64,000 nt of DNA from JBPOFM01 sp041391925. GTDB taxonomy: Bacteria; Bacteroidota; Bacteroidia; Flavobacteriales; Flavobacteriaceae. The DNA is taken from positions 62,001-126,000 of the forward strand of contig JAWKNA010000010.1 of the NCBI GenBank assembly GCA_041391925.1, read 5' to 3'. The notes under the pieces were generated by a model. The model was not told the origin of the DNA. It did no database searches and saw only the letters and a program-made list of their open reading frames with translations. Shown piece after piece: positions 51,525 through 60,196 of the stretch (position 1 is the stretch's first letter; each line of letters starts with the position of its first letter). The position numbers and the translations under genes are program-made.

Positions 51525-52436
51525 TTATTTGTATTTAGCAAGCAACATTTTATGATCGGATAATTTATAACAGAACTTATCCATTTTAATCGGTTGAAAC
51601 TTATTTCCAATCCAGATTTGGTCTATTTCTATCACTGGAAATTTTGTTGGCCAAGTGGATGTCATTCCAATGCTATATGGATGGAAGCTATAATAATCTT
51701 GTTTAAAGTTCTCAAAAAAAACACTTTCATAAGGTGTGTTAAAATCACCTAACAAGACATCTACTTTGTGTTTTTGGGAAAAATCATGTATAAAATCCAA
51801 AGGAAACTTTTTATTGAAAAATGGAACGGCATTTACATCGGCAATCATTATCTTGAATAACTTACCATTGATTGTTGCCTTTATGAAGTTGAACTTGTAA
51901 ACACTGGTTTTGGCCTTGAACTCCACATTATCGATTGAGCCCTTAATGCCAACCAACATCGTCCCATATAATTTTTGGAATTGATAATCTGGACAGGCTT
52001 TTTTTAAGACGTTTAAATCCTCCTGTGAAGGAAGAGCTTCAACCAACGCTATGATTTCTGGATGGTATTGATCAATCTTCTCTGTGATAATGTCTGTGGG
52101 CAAAGGTTTGTTTTCTGCAACATTCCAAAATAATATGCTTGAGGTTGCAATTTTATCTTCTTCTGCAGCTGCTCCAAAATAATGTAAAAAGAAATAGCAA
52201 TTCATTCCTACCAATAATACTATCAGAATATAAAAAATACGTTTCTTACTGAAAAAAAGTAGTGTTACCAATAGTCCAAAAAGTATAATCAATGGTAAAG
52301 GACATGCATAATACAAGATGCTAAACGTATAATAGCGGTCTTTAAGAATAAAATGTATAAACAGTAAACATAGGAACAGGATAAGAAGTATCACTTTAAA
52401 TACTTTAATCGAGTTTTTTAGAAATTGCATCATCAA
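51525..52436 (-). CDS. Membrane-anchored endonuclease/exonuclease/phosphatase (EEP) family protein
   Basis: A 303-residue protein. Three to four membrane helices occupy about 1-90, then an EEP (DNase I-like) domain: SILFWNVAENKP, IIALVEALPS with the catalytic glutamate, VLLGDFNTPYES, VIEIDQIWI and SDHKMLLA, all in family order. The soluble domain probably lies outside the cytoplasm. EEP enzymes cut phosphodiesters or sugar phosphates. It is the last gene of a tight three-gene cluster, starting directly after the HTTM-like gene stop. Confidence 0.85.
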   Translation of the reverse strand: MMMQFLKNSIKVFKVILLILFLCLLFIHFILKDRYYTFSILYYACPLPLIILFGLLVTLLFFSKKRIFYILIVLLVGMNCYFFLHYFGAAAEEDKIATSSILFWNVAENKPLPTDIITEKIDQYHPEIIALVEALPSQEDLNVLKKACPDYQFQKLYGTMLVGIKGSIDNVEFKAKTSVYKFNFIKATINGKLFKIMIADVNAVPFFNKKFPLDFIHDFSQKHKVDVLLGDFNTPYESVFFENFKQDYYSFHPYSIGMTSTWPTKFPVIEIDQIWIGNKFQPIKMDKFCYKLSDHKMLLAKYK

Positions 52437-53297
52437 TCAGTAGAAGCCAATGTTAATAATTATCAGAGTTATAAAAACAATTGCCAAAACACTGTAAATA
52501 GCTCTTATTCTTGTATGTTCAGAAAGCCAAATTCCACTTATGGCCAATAAGGTCAAGAAACCATTTTCCAACCTTGTAAGGAAGATACCGAGAATCAAAC
52601 TGATAAATAAAGCATGTGTCACAAGATGCTTCGGTTTTAAAAATATTAAAATAGCTGTTCCCATTTCAATAATGATGGTGAACCAAGCAAATATATGGCT
52701 GATAATGGCTAGATTGGGTAGAACATTCTGAAAGGTGACTATTTTTGATGTGTTTGGGTCAAGAAGAGCCAATTCTGAAATTTGAGCATGGTTGTGAGCA
52801 ACAATTTGCTTCATTTCAGGATTAAAATATAGAAGAGGCTTAAAAAAACTACCTGTGTTGATCATGTAATAATAGAAATCGCCAGAAACAAATTGAGGAG
52901 AGACAAGTTTTTGAATTCCTGAAAACAACAATACAATGACAGCCAACAATTTGATGTTTGTGATGAAATCTTCATATTGCCCATTATGAAGAAATATGAT
53001 AACGAGAATCGTTATATAGATCAACAGAAAATGGTGATTTGCACGAACGAAATAATCGCATATTAAATCAGAAATAAGGATTGTCAAAAATATATACCAC
53101 AGCAGAGGTTGCCTCAAGTTTTTAACAAAAAATACAATCAAAAACAGCCCTATACAAAGCAATGGAAGTTTTACCCTTTTATGGTCCATCCCAGTGCTGA
53201 TGAGATACACAGTTATAAAAATTAAGAGCAGTTTGAGGGCTAAATAATTTTTGTCTGCCAATACCTCTTTGGTACTTTTCCAATTCAGTACATTCAT
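52437..53297 (-). CDS. Polytopic membrane protein, HTTM-like
   Basis: A 286-residue protein with about eight hydrophobic helices. The segment FSGIQKLVSPQFVSGDFYYY and the later IEMGTAILIFLKPKHLVTHA followed by a His-free helix pair resemble the HTTM (vitamin K-dependent gamma-carboxylase-like) membrane domain, but only in general pattern. No soluble domain is attached. It overlaps the upstream small gene by 4 nt and abuts the EEP gene, so the three are certainly co-transcribed. Function unknown. Confidence 0.65.
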   Translation of the reverse strand: MNVLNWKSTKEVLADKNYLALKLLLIFITVYLISTGMDHKRVKLPLLCIGLFLIVFFVKNLRQPLLWYIFLTILISDLICDYFVRANHHFLLIYITILVIIFLHNGQYEDFITNIKLLAVIVLLFSGIQKLVSPQFVSGDFYYYMINTGSFFKPLLYFNPEMKQIVAHNHAQISELALLDPNTSKIVTFQNVLPNLAIISHIFAWFTIIIEMGTAILIFLKPKHLVTHALFISLILGIFLTRLENGFLTLLAISGIWLSEHTRIRAIYSVLAIVFITLIIINIGFY

Positions 53298-53701
53298 GGT
53301 TTAATGAATTGGTATTTGTTGATAAGCTCCCGTGAATACTTTGAATTTTTAGAATCAATCAGTGGTTTCCATACCTCAATGGTTACAGTATCATTCGTTA
53401 CATAATTTGACATGACCGTTGCCATTTTCTTTAGGTTCATTTTATTTGGCATTCGTTTGACATCCATCATCAAATTGCCAATGTTTTTATCATCAGCAAT
53501 GAGCGAATCAAGTGGCTCTGTAAGATTGTTGATATAAACTTCATTGAAATAATAGTGCACTTCGGAATACATCCCAAATCCGCCACCTTTCCATTTGTTG
53601 AGGTTGGACGTCCTCACAAGAATAAAGTGCACTCCTATAATCATTAATGCCACTATTGGAACTGCATATTTTAGGATTGGCCAATTCTTTTTAGACATCA
53701 T
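53294..53701 (-). CDS. Small membrane-anchored protein with a WKGGGFGMYS motif
   Basis: A 135-residue protein with one N-terminal membrane helix (YAVPIVALMIIGVHFILV, about 12-29) followed immediately by NKWKGGGFGMYSEVHYYF. The rest is a small alpha/beta domain predicted to be outside the cytoplasm. The Gly-rich motif is striking, and I believe similar GGGFGMYS segments occur beside HTTM-type genes elsewhere. It heads the three-gene cluster and lies just below the lysS terminator. Function unknown. Confidence 0.7.
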   Translation of the reverse strand: MMSKKNWPILKYAVPIVALMIIGVHFILVRTSNLNKWKGGGFGMYSEVHYYFNEVYINNLTEPLDSLIADDKNIGNLMMDVKRMPNKMNLKKMATVMSNYVTNDTVTIEVWKPLIDSKNSKYSRELINKYQFIKP

Positions 53702-53751
53702 ATTCCAGATGATTGGATAAGTGTTTACTAAAGTAAGAAAATTTGTAAAAC

Positions 53752-53782
53752 AAAAAAGAATCGCTTAAAAGCAATTCTTTTT
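53752..53782 (-). terminator. Terminator downstream of lysS
   Basis: On the minus strand AAAAAGAATTGC, 6-nt loop, GCGATTCTTTTTT with one G-U pair. It lies 20 nt after the lysS stop. Confidence 0.8.
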
Positions 53783-53801
53783 CTAGAATCTTAATTTAAG
53801 A

Positions 53802-55490
53802 TTACACAAGCTCTACAAACAACCCATCATCATTTTTGCTGACTTTGGCAATTTTGTTTTTGGTCAAACTCTTAATAGTGGTATCCCATTTTTTGTTGCT
53901 CAATCCTGATTGTTCTTTCAAAATATTCAAATCGATGGGTGACTTTGCTTTAAGGATTGCAAATACAACTTTTTCTTCATCGGTCAGGGCAATAGCTTTC
54001 TTCTCAGGTTTCATTTGAGGAAAGAACAATACTTCTTGAATCGATTGATTGTTGGTCAGGAACATGATGAGTCGGTCCATACCAATTCCCATGCCTGATG
54101 TTGGTGGCATTCCGTATTCCAAAGCACGTAAGAAGTCATAATCAATCACACCAGTGGCTTCATCATCCCCTTTCTGTGCCAACTCCATTTGATGTTCAAA
54201 ACGTTCCCGTTGATCGATTGGGTCATTCAATTCAGAATACGCATTGGCGATTTCCTTTCCACAGACCATCAACTCAAAACGTTCGGTCAAATCGGGATTG
54301 GTTCTATGTTCCTTACATAATGGACTCATCTCTTTCGGATAATCCGTGATGAAGGTCGGTTGAATATAATTGCCTTCACATTTTTCCCCAAAAATCTCAT
54401 CTATTAGTTTGCCTTTGCCCATAGTATCATCCACAACAATTCCCATCCCTTTTGCCGCAGTACGTATCTCTTCTTCCGTTTTCCCGGATATGTCAAAACC
54501 TGTAAATTCCTTAATTGAATCTGCCATCGTCACGCGAGCATAAGGCGCTTTGAAATCAATATGATGTTCTCCAAACGTAGCTTTGGTTGTCCCATTGACA
54601 GCGATGGCGCAATGTTCCAATAATCGTTCACAAAAATCCATCATCCAATTGTAATCTTTATAGGCCACGTAGATTTCCATGGCTGTGAATTCTGGATTGT
54701 GGGTGCGATCCATGCCTTCGTTACGGAAATTTTTTGAGAATTCGTATACACCGTCAAAACCGCCCACAATCAATCGTTTTAAATACAATTCATTGGCAAT
54801 TCGCATGAATAAAGGGATATCCAAACTATTGTGATGTGTTACAAATGGACGTGCAGCAGCACCACCTGCAATAGGTTGCAACACTGGTGTTTCTACTTCA
54901 AAATAACCAGCATCGTTAAAAAACTGACGCATGGCATTGAACAATTTGGTGCGTTTGATGAATACTTCCTTAACGTTTGGATTAACAACCAAATCTGCAT
55001 AGCGTTGTCTATAACGTTGCTCAGGATCTGTAAATGCATCGTGGATGATGCCGTCTTTTTCTTTTGGAAGGGGCAATGGTTTTAACGATTTGCTTAAGAG
55101 CGTAAAGTTTTTTGCCCTAACGGATTTTTCGCCTACTTGAGTAGTAAACAATGTCCCTTCAATTCCTACAAAATCCCCAAAGTCCAATAGTTTTTTAAAC
55201 ACCTCATTGTATAAGGCTTTATCATCACTTGGGCAGATTTCGTCCCTATTAAAATAAACTTGAATTTTTCCTTCTGAATCTTGAAGTTGTGCAAAACTGG
55301 CTTTTCCTTGCACTCTTATGGACATCAATCGTCCTGCAATGATAACTTTTTTGCCTTCTTCAAATTGCTCCTTAACCTGTTTGGAAGTATGGCTTACAGG
55401 GTATAAATTGGCTGGGTAAGGATTAATCCCCAACTCACGGAGTTTGTCTAGTTTTTCCCTTCGGATGAGTTCTTGTTCAGAAAGTTGCAT
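53802..55490 (-). CDS. lysS: Lysyl-tRNA synthetase, class II
   Basis: Charges tRNA-Lys with lysine. A 562-residue class II enzyme: the anticodon-binding OB-fold at about 45-150 (VIIAGRLMSIRVQGKASFAQLQD), then the catalytic core with motif 2 (FRNEGMDRTHNPEFTAME) and motif 3 (GMGIGMDRLIMFL). The C-terminal 60 residues past the usual end (LTDEEKVVFAILKAKSP onward) form a small extra domain that many Bacteroidota LysS proteins carry. Its -7 box is at 55531-55538 and its terminator at 53752-53782, so it is monocistronic. Confidence 0.97.
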   Translation of the reverse strand: MQLSEQELIRREKLDKLRELGINPYPANLYPVSHTSKQVKEQFEEGKKVIIAGRLMSIRVQGKASFAQLQDSEGKIQVYFNRDEICPSDDKALYNEVFKKLLDFGDFVGIEGTLFTTQVGEKSVRAKNFTLLSKSLKPLPLPKEKDGIIHDAFTDPEQRYRQRYADLVVNPNVKEVFIKRTKLFNAMRQFFNDAGYFEVETPVLQPIAGGAAARPFVTHHNSLDIPLFMRIANELYLKRLIVGGFDGVYEFSKNFRNEGMDRTHNPEFTAMEIYVAYKDYNWMMDFCERLLEHCAIAVNGTTKATFGEHHIDFKAPYARVTMADSIKEFTGFDISGKTEEEIRTAAKGMGIVVDDTMGKGKLIDEIFGEKCEGNYIQPTFITDYPKEMSPLCKEHRTNPDLTERFELMVCGKEIANAYSELNDPIDQRERFEHQMELAQKGDDEATGVIDYDFLRALEYGMPPTSGMGIGMDRLIMFLTNNQSIQEVLFFPQMKPEKKAIALTDEEKVVFAILKAKSPIDLNILKEQSGLSNKKWDTTIKSLTKNKIAKVSKNDDGLFVELV

Positions 55491-55530
55491 GCTAATAATT
55501 TTGAATTCAGCCTTTTTCGGCGGACGAGTG

Positions 55531-55538
55531 CAAAATTA
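55531..55538 (-). promoter_or_regulatory. -7 box of lysS
   Basis: Minus-strand TAATTTTG, exact TAnnTTTG match, about 40 nt upstream of the lysS ATG. A TTG sits 24 nt further upstream, slightly too far for a standard -33 box. Confidence 0.5.
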
Positions 55539-55597
55539 CACTATTTTCAAAAAATCAGCATACAACTTTTAAGTAGATTTAAGAACAAGCCTAAAAC

Positions 55598-56041
55598 TTA
55601 GTTTACTTTATCCTCTTTTGCCTTTTCTGGATTTAGAACTTCACCTTTGATTCTTAAAACCTTTGAAGGTTCAGAAGCATTGGAAGTCAAGGTGACCGTT
55701 TTGGTAAAGGCACCAATTCTATTGGTAGCATATTTTACACTAATTTCACCTGTTTCTCCTGGTTTTATGACATCTTTACTATACGTTGGTACTGTACATC
55801 CGCAGGAACCTTTTGCAGCTGAAATGACAATAGGCGCTTCTCCAGTATTGGTAAATTTAAAGACACGTACACCATCTGCATTTTGTTCAATTTTTCCGTA
55901 GTCAATTTCTTCGGTTTCAAAAGAAAATTTACCCACTTTGTCAGAGGAGGTCATCTCTTGAGAGAACCCTAATGTGGAAATCAATGCAAAAAATAAAAGA
56001 CTTGCATAAACCTTGCTTAATTTGTTTAATGATAAATTCAT
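55598..56041 (-). CDS. DUF1573 secreted protein
   Basis: A 147-residue protein with a signal peptide (to LGFSQ) and one DUF1573 domain, an immunoglobulin-like beta-sandwich. Seen: EIDYGKIEQNADGVRVFKFTN, then ISAAKGSCGCTVPTYSKDVI with the paired cysteines typical of the family, and ISVKYATNRIGAFTKTVTL. DUF1573 proteins are periplasmic or surface proteins of unknown function, widespread in Bacteroidota. The gene lies between lysS and a LuxR-type regulator gene, all on the minus strand but with separate intergenic gaps. Confidence 0.92.
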   Translation of the reverse strand: MNLSLNKLSKVYASLLFFALISTLGFSQEMTSSDKVGKFSFETEEIDYGKIEQNADGVRVFKFTNTGEAPIVISAAKGSCGCTVPTYSKDVIKPGETGEISVKYATNRIGAFTKTVTLTSNASEPSKVLRIKGEVLNPEKAKEDKVN

Positions 56042-56120
56042 ATTATTTGAGTTTTGATTAATATTGAAGCAAACATCACAAAAAGATTATTAAAATAGAT
56101 AAAAATAAAGGATGAATTGA

Positions 56121-56135
56121 GTACTAGTACCTAGT
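56121..56135. repeat. Overlapping palindromes GTACTAGTAC / ACTAG-TAC-CTAGT
   Basis: A perfect 10-bp palindrome at 56121-56130 overlaps an inverted repeat with 5-bp arms at 56123-56135. They lie between the LuxR-type regulator stop and the DUF1573 gene, in the likely upstream region of the latter. Confidence 0.4.
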
Positions 56136-56148
56136 ATGATTTTTTTAA

Positions 56149-57204
56149 CTAACTATTAAACAATGATTTAACTTCGTCTCTAGACTGAACGTTCAATTTC
56201 TTGTAAATGTTGTTTACATGTGTTTTTACTGTACTTAAGCTTACAAAAAGGGCATCTGCAATCTCCTTATTTGATTTTTCTTCCAACAGCAACTCTAATA
56301 TATTCTGCTCTTGTTTGGTCAATTGTTCTTTGGCAATATCCAATGTTATGGTTTGGTGTTTTTCACGACGTCTCCACAACCACGCATTGCCGAGCAAGGA
56401 AACCGCCAAAAGTGCATACAAAGGATAATTCCAATTGAAACCAGAATCTGAAGCACTATTGATAATATATTCATCTGATCTTAATTCTGATTGGTATTGT
56501 TTGGTATAGGTCGAATTGGGATAACGCTCTTCCAGACGTTTCAACAAATCCTCATAATAATCATTAGTCTTTAAGTCTTCTATATAATGCTCGTGCAAAT
56601 CATTGCCCCTGTTAGACAGAAAAGAATAAATGTAAAGTTCAGCAATGGGCTCGTCAAGGCTTTTGCCATAATCCTGAAGTGTTTTGAACCATTTCTTGTT
56701 ATTGAGCTTACGGTTGGCTTCACTACGATACTCCGCAAATGCATATCGCATATTTTCCCTTAAAGAATCAATCTTTACAAAAACCATCGATTTGTCGTTG
56801 GTAGAATTGATATCACAAAAAATCTGCTTATCAAATGAAAATGGAAACACCAGTGTGTCCTTGTTTTTTGCAATGAAAATAACTTCTTCGCTATCATCAC
56901 AATGGCCGTCAAAATGGTTTTGGTCTTGCTCTGCATCAAAACAATTGTCAACATGAAGCCTATAGATGCGATTGACATTTTCCAATTCGTTGCCTGTGAA
57001 TTCAAAATAACCCAAACTATCTGTTTTTGCTCGTGCTATGATTTGTTCTGAATATACCCCAGAAATCTTCCGATAATCTTCTATAATGGAAAGATACACA
57101 TTATCGTGCCATTTTTTGGTGTCGATATGCCCGCTAAATTTGTATTGTGCCTGGGCGGATAAGGAGACCACTATGAAAAACAATAAAACAACAGATGTTT
57201 TCAT
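56149..57204 (-). CDS. Membrane-bound LuxR-family transcription regulator
   Basis: A 351-residue one-component regulator. Signal peptide (MKTSVVLLFFIVVSLSAQAQ), an extracytoplasmic domain of about 240 residues with beta-rich start and helical end, one transmembrane helix at about 262-280 (PLYALLAVSLLGNAWLW), and a C-terminal LuxR-type helix-turn-helix at about 290-351 (LTKQEQNILELLLEEKSNKEIADALFVSLSTVKTHVNNIY in pieces). The sensor lies outside and the DNA-binding domain inside. No receiver domain is present. It is divergent from the YqaE-like gene and lies next to the DUF1573 gene, both candidate targets. Confidence 0.87.
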   Translation of the reverse strand: MKTSVVLLFFIVVSLSAQAQYKFSGHIDTKKWHDNVYLSIIEDYRKISGVYSEQIIARAKTDSLGYFEFTGNELENVNRIYRLHVDNCFDAEQDQNHFDGHCDDSEEVIFIAKNKDTLVFPFSFDKQIFCDINSTNDKSMVFVKIDSLRENMRYAFAEYRSEANRKLNNKKWFKTLQDYGKSLDEPIAELYIYSFLSNRGNDLHEHYIEDLKTNDYYEDLLKRLEERYPNSTYTKQYQSELRSDEYIINSASDSGFNWNYPLYALLAVSLLGNAWLWRRREKHQTITLDIAKEQLTKQEQNILELLLEEKSNKEIADALFVSLSTVKTHVNNIYKKLNVQSRDEVKSLFNS

Positions 57205-57323
57205 GCTACGAAGCTACTATATTTTATTTGAAAATGAAATACATTATCCCTATCTGTTGTGGATGTAACAAATAACAAGTTTGTACGTCCAATCCATACA
57301 TCAATCATCAAAATCAAATCATC

Positions 57324-57482
57324 ATGAGTATCTGGAGAGTTATTCTATCCATCTTTTGTCCTCCTCTGGCCGTCATTGGTAAAGGGTGTGGTTCTGTAAT
57401 CATCGTATTTTTATTGTGGCTTTGTGGCTGGGTGCCTGGCGTTATTGCAGCTTTGGTCATCTTGAACAACCCAGACAGGTAG
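57324..57482 (+). CDS. YqaE/Pmp3-family small membrane protein
   Basis: A 52-residue protein with two membrane helices. It has the family signature: CPPLAVIGKGCG in the first helix and LLWLCGWVPGVIAALVI in the second, the same pattern as YqaE and yeast Pmp3 (UPF0057). These proteins are small, stress-linked plasma membrane proteolipids that affect ion leak. The ATG at 57324 follows the divergent region shared with the LuxR-type regulator. The protein is short enough to be missed by length-limited gene calling. Confidence 0.9.
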   Translation: MSIWRVILSIFCPPLAVIGKGCGSVIIVFLLWLCGWVPGVIAALVILNNPDR

Positions 57483-57522
57483 AGCTATAAGATTATCTAG
57501 GACTTTAGTGTGAGTTCGGGAC

Positions 57523-57567
57523 CCATAAAATTCATTCATTATTCACTAAAAAAAAGTAATTTTATGG
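57523..57567. repeat. Inverted repeat between yqaE-like and lipoprotein genes
   Basis: CCATAAAATT (57523-57532) and AATTTTATGG (57558-57567), perfect 10-bp arms with a 25-nt spacer. No T-tract follows, so it is either a weak terminator or an operator of the gene at 57591. Confidence 0.4.
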
Positions 57568-57590
57568 TCTGAATTTAAACATCCAGTTAT

Positions 57591-58493
57591 ATGAAACTTT
57601 CTAGTCTTTTCGGGTCTGTCTGCTTGGCACTACTGGCAATGAACTGTAATGTTACCGAATCTATTGTTTTTAACAACGATATGAGTGGTATTTATAAAAC
57701 CACTTATGATTTAGGGCCAATGTTGTCCTACGCCAATGACAACAGACCTGAAAATGTTGAGCGTGAACCGAAGGTAAAGATGGATACCATCTTCAACATC
57801 GATGACATGATTACGCAATATAAAGACAGTATTGCTATGATGTCTCCCGAAGAACAGGCCAAACTTGATAAATTGAGAGGAATGGTCTTTGAGGTGCACC
57901 AAGATGAACCTAATGGAATTTCAACTTACACCATTGGAAAGAAATTTAAAGATTTTGATGATTTGATGTCTGTAGGTAAGAATCTCGACAATGCTACTAA
58001 TATGATTTTTGATTACGGCGGTACTAATGAAATGGAGAATGTAGGTATAAACGATTACAAGCAGGAAACAAAGGTGACTTACGCTTACAGGGATAATGTG
58101 TTTGAACGTATCAACTACAAAGAAAACGCAAATAGTGATATGAATGTAGCATCTAAAGTGAATGAAGAAATTGAGTCAGTTGATAATGAAGTCATTGAGG
58201 AAACGGTTATTGAAGATTATCCAATAGAAAGGGATGACATGGGGTATGAAGATGAGGAAGACAACGAAAGTGCAGGCGATGAGATGACAAAACAAATAGA
58301 AGCACAATTTGAAGATATGTTCAAAAATGCTTTCTACACAATACAATACACTTTTCCAAGACGTATCAAATCAGTATCAAGTGATATGGCGGTCATTTCT
58401 GCAGACGGTAAGTCTTTGACTTTGAAGGTAGATTGGGATACCATTCATGATGATGATTCTATTTTAAACCTAAAAGTGGAGTTAGAAAATTAA
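57591..58493 (+). CDS. Lipoprotein of unknown function with an acidic central region
   Basis: A 300-residue lipoprotein with lipobox LLAMNC (Cys19). The N-terminal part after the Cys holds NDMSGIYKTTYDLGPMLSY, and residues about 185-235 are very acidic (stretches of Glu/Asp such as GYEDEEDNESAGDE). The C-terminal VSSDMAVISADGKSLTLKVDW looks like a beta-sheet domain. No motif that I recognise. The gene ends 3 nt before the lipB start, so the two are co-transcribed. Confidence 0.72.
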   Translation: MKLSSLFGSVCLALLAMNCNVTESIVFNNDMSGIYKTTYDLGPMLSYANDNRPENVEREPKVKMDTIFNIDDMITQYKDSIAMMSPEEQAKLDKLRGMVFEVHQDEPNGISTYTIGKKFKDFDDLMSVGKNLDNATNMIFDYGGTNEMENVGINDYKQETKVTYAYRDNVFERINYKENANSDMNVASKVNEEIESVDNEVIEETVIEDYPIERDDMGYEDEEDNESAGDEMTKQIEAQFEDMFKNAFYTIQYTFPRRIKSVSSDMAVISADGKSLTLKVDWDTIHDDDSILNLKVELEN

Positions 58494-58496
58494 GAG

Positions 58497-59192
58497 TTGA
58501 ACAAAACCGTAAACATACAAGATTTAGGACACAAAGATTATAAAGAGACTTGGGATTACCAAGAAACCCTCTTCAATGCTATAGTTGATACTAAAATTAA
58601 AAACAGAAGAGAAGATACGCAAGTCAAAACAGACAATTACTTCCTATTCGTTGAGCATCCGCATGTGTATACTTTAGGCAAAAGCGGTGATATGGATCAT
58701 TTGCTTTTGAATGAATCCCAACTTAAAAGTAAAGGTGCCACATTTTATAAAATCAATAGAGGTGGAGATATTACGTATCATGGACCAGGCCAGATTGTAG
58801 GGTATCCCATTCTGGACTTGGAAAACTTCTTTACAGACATCCATAAATATTTACGTTTTTTAGAGGAAATCATCATCCTAACTCTTGCAGAATACGGTAT
58901 CAAAAGTGAACGTAGCCCTGGAGAAACAGGCGTGTGGCTCGATGTCGGTACGCCATTTGCACGCAAAATCTGCGCTATGGGTGTACGTGCCAGCCGATGG
59001 GTTACCATGCACGGCTTTGCACTTAATGTCAATGTTGATTTGGGTTATTTCGACAATATCATTCCGTGTGGCATTCGTGGTAAGGCTGTCACATCTTTGC
59101 ATGTAGAACTCGGTGTGGATTGGGTAGATGAAGCTGAGGTAAAACAAAAACTAGTGAAACATTTTATTGCATTGTTTGGGGCAGAAGTATAA
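58497..59192 (+). CDS. lipB: Octanoyl-[acyl carrier protein]:protein octanoyltransferase
   Basis: Moves octanoate from acyl carrier protein to lipoyl domains. A 231-residue LipB. The start is TTG at 58497; the only nearby ATG lies far inside the protein, after conserved sequence. Seen: VEHPHVYTLGKSGDMDHLL, the RGGDITYHGPGQIVGYP signature, ARKICAMG with catalytic Lys157, and IPCGIRGKAVTSL with catalytic Cys191. It follows the lipoprotein gene after 3 nt and converges on the desaturase gene. Lipoate synthase (lipA) is not in the window. Confidence 0.95.
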   Translation: MNKTVNIQDLGHKDYKETWDYQETLFNAIVDTKIKNRREDTQVKTDNYFLFVEHPHVYTLGKSGDMDHLLLNESQLKSKGATFYKINRGGDITYHGPGQIVGYPILDLENFFTDIHKYLRFLEEIIILTLAEYGIKSERSPGETGVWLDVGTPFARKICAMGVRASRWVTMHGFALNVNVDLGYFDNIIPCGIRGKAVTSLHVELGVDWVDEAEVKQKLVKHFIALFGAEV

Positions 59193-59251
59193 CAAGTTTC
59201 TTAGGAATATTGCTACAAATATTAAAAAAATAAACCTTAGTTTTAAGTTTT

Positions 59252-60013
59252 CTATTGCCTGCTTTTTTGAGCAAGTTCAAATCTCTCTTCATATTTGTGG
59301 TGCAACGTTCCCATCAAGCGGTCCCAAAACAGAAAATAAAGCCCAAAGTTTTTATGAGCCACACGATGATGCATATTGTGCGAAAATGATGTATTAATCC
59401 ATTTCCCAACAAACGTTTTGTGGAGCCAACTTGGGTACATTTCATAGCCCGAATGGCCATAAAGATTATATATAAATTGCCAAAACAAGAAGAATAACAG
59501 TGCCGAAGGACTTACCGGCAGAGTAAAAACGATGACTAAAATAATCCCAGCTTCAACAAAGGCTTCCGCTGGATGAAAGGAGTAAGAGCTAAAAGGATTA
59601 GGATTGATGCTGATATGATGCGTTTTATGAATCCATTTGTACAGTAACGGAATATGCATCAACCGATGGGTCCAGTAGAAATAAGCATCGTGAATAATGA
59701 ACATTAGGGGTAGGCTGAGGTAATAATACGCCATGCCATACTCGTCCCTATCCGTGAACATATTGGTATACGGATAAAGATATTTCAGCGTTACAATAGT
59801 TACCCCTCCAAAAATCACTGCGGTACAACAAGAATTAAAGATTTCATGTTTTATGATGGCCCATTGCGGAAAACGCTTTTGGATTTTCCGTTGCATAAAC
59901 CCATTCTTAAATACCACGTAAAACAGAAGATATAAACCGCCAGCATACAGAAAATATGTTTTAATAACAGCAAAAGAAGTGTAAAACCAAGAAATGAAAA
60001 AATCTGGCATCAA
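59252..60013 (-). CDS. Sterol desaturase/fatty acid hydroxylase family protein
   Basis: A 253-residue integral membrane di-iron enzyme. Three histidine boxes are clear: HDAYFYWTHRLMH, WIHKTHHISINP and SHNMHHRVAHKNFG, with four hydrophobic helices around them. Family members hydroxylate or desaturate fatty acids, sterols or carotenoids at the membrane. The substrate cannot be told from sequence. Two adjacent ATG codons at 60013 and 60010 are equivalent starts. It converges on lipB with a 59-nt gap. Confidence 0.9.
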   Translation of the reverse strand: MMPDFFISWFYTSFAVIKTYFLYAGGLYLLFYVVFKNGFMQRKIQKRFPQWAIIKHEIFNSCCTAVIFGGVTIVTLKYLYPYTNMFTDRDEYGMAYYYLSLPLMFIIHDAYFYWTHRLMHIPLLYKWIHKTHHISINPNPFSSYSFHPAEAFVEAGIILVIVFTLPVSPSALLFFLFWQFIYNLYGHSGYEMYPSWLHKTFVGKWINTSFSHNMHHRVAHKNFGLYFLFWDRLMGTLHHKYEERFELAQKSRQ

Positions 60014-60196
60014 ATTATGGGGTTGGTGATAAAGGTATCATTTTTCTGTTTTAAAAAAAAATCGTGAAGAGTGTTAAAAATTTTAGTTGTCATTTGTGCC
60101 GATTAAATAGTAAGATTTAATAAAGTTCAAACATTCATTCCTTTCAATCTTCATAACACATTCCATGTATTAAAAATTAATTCAAATATATATAAG

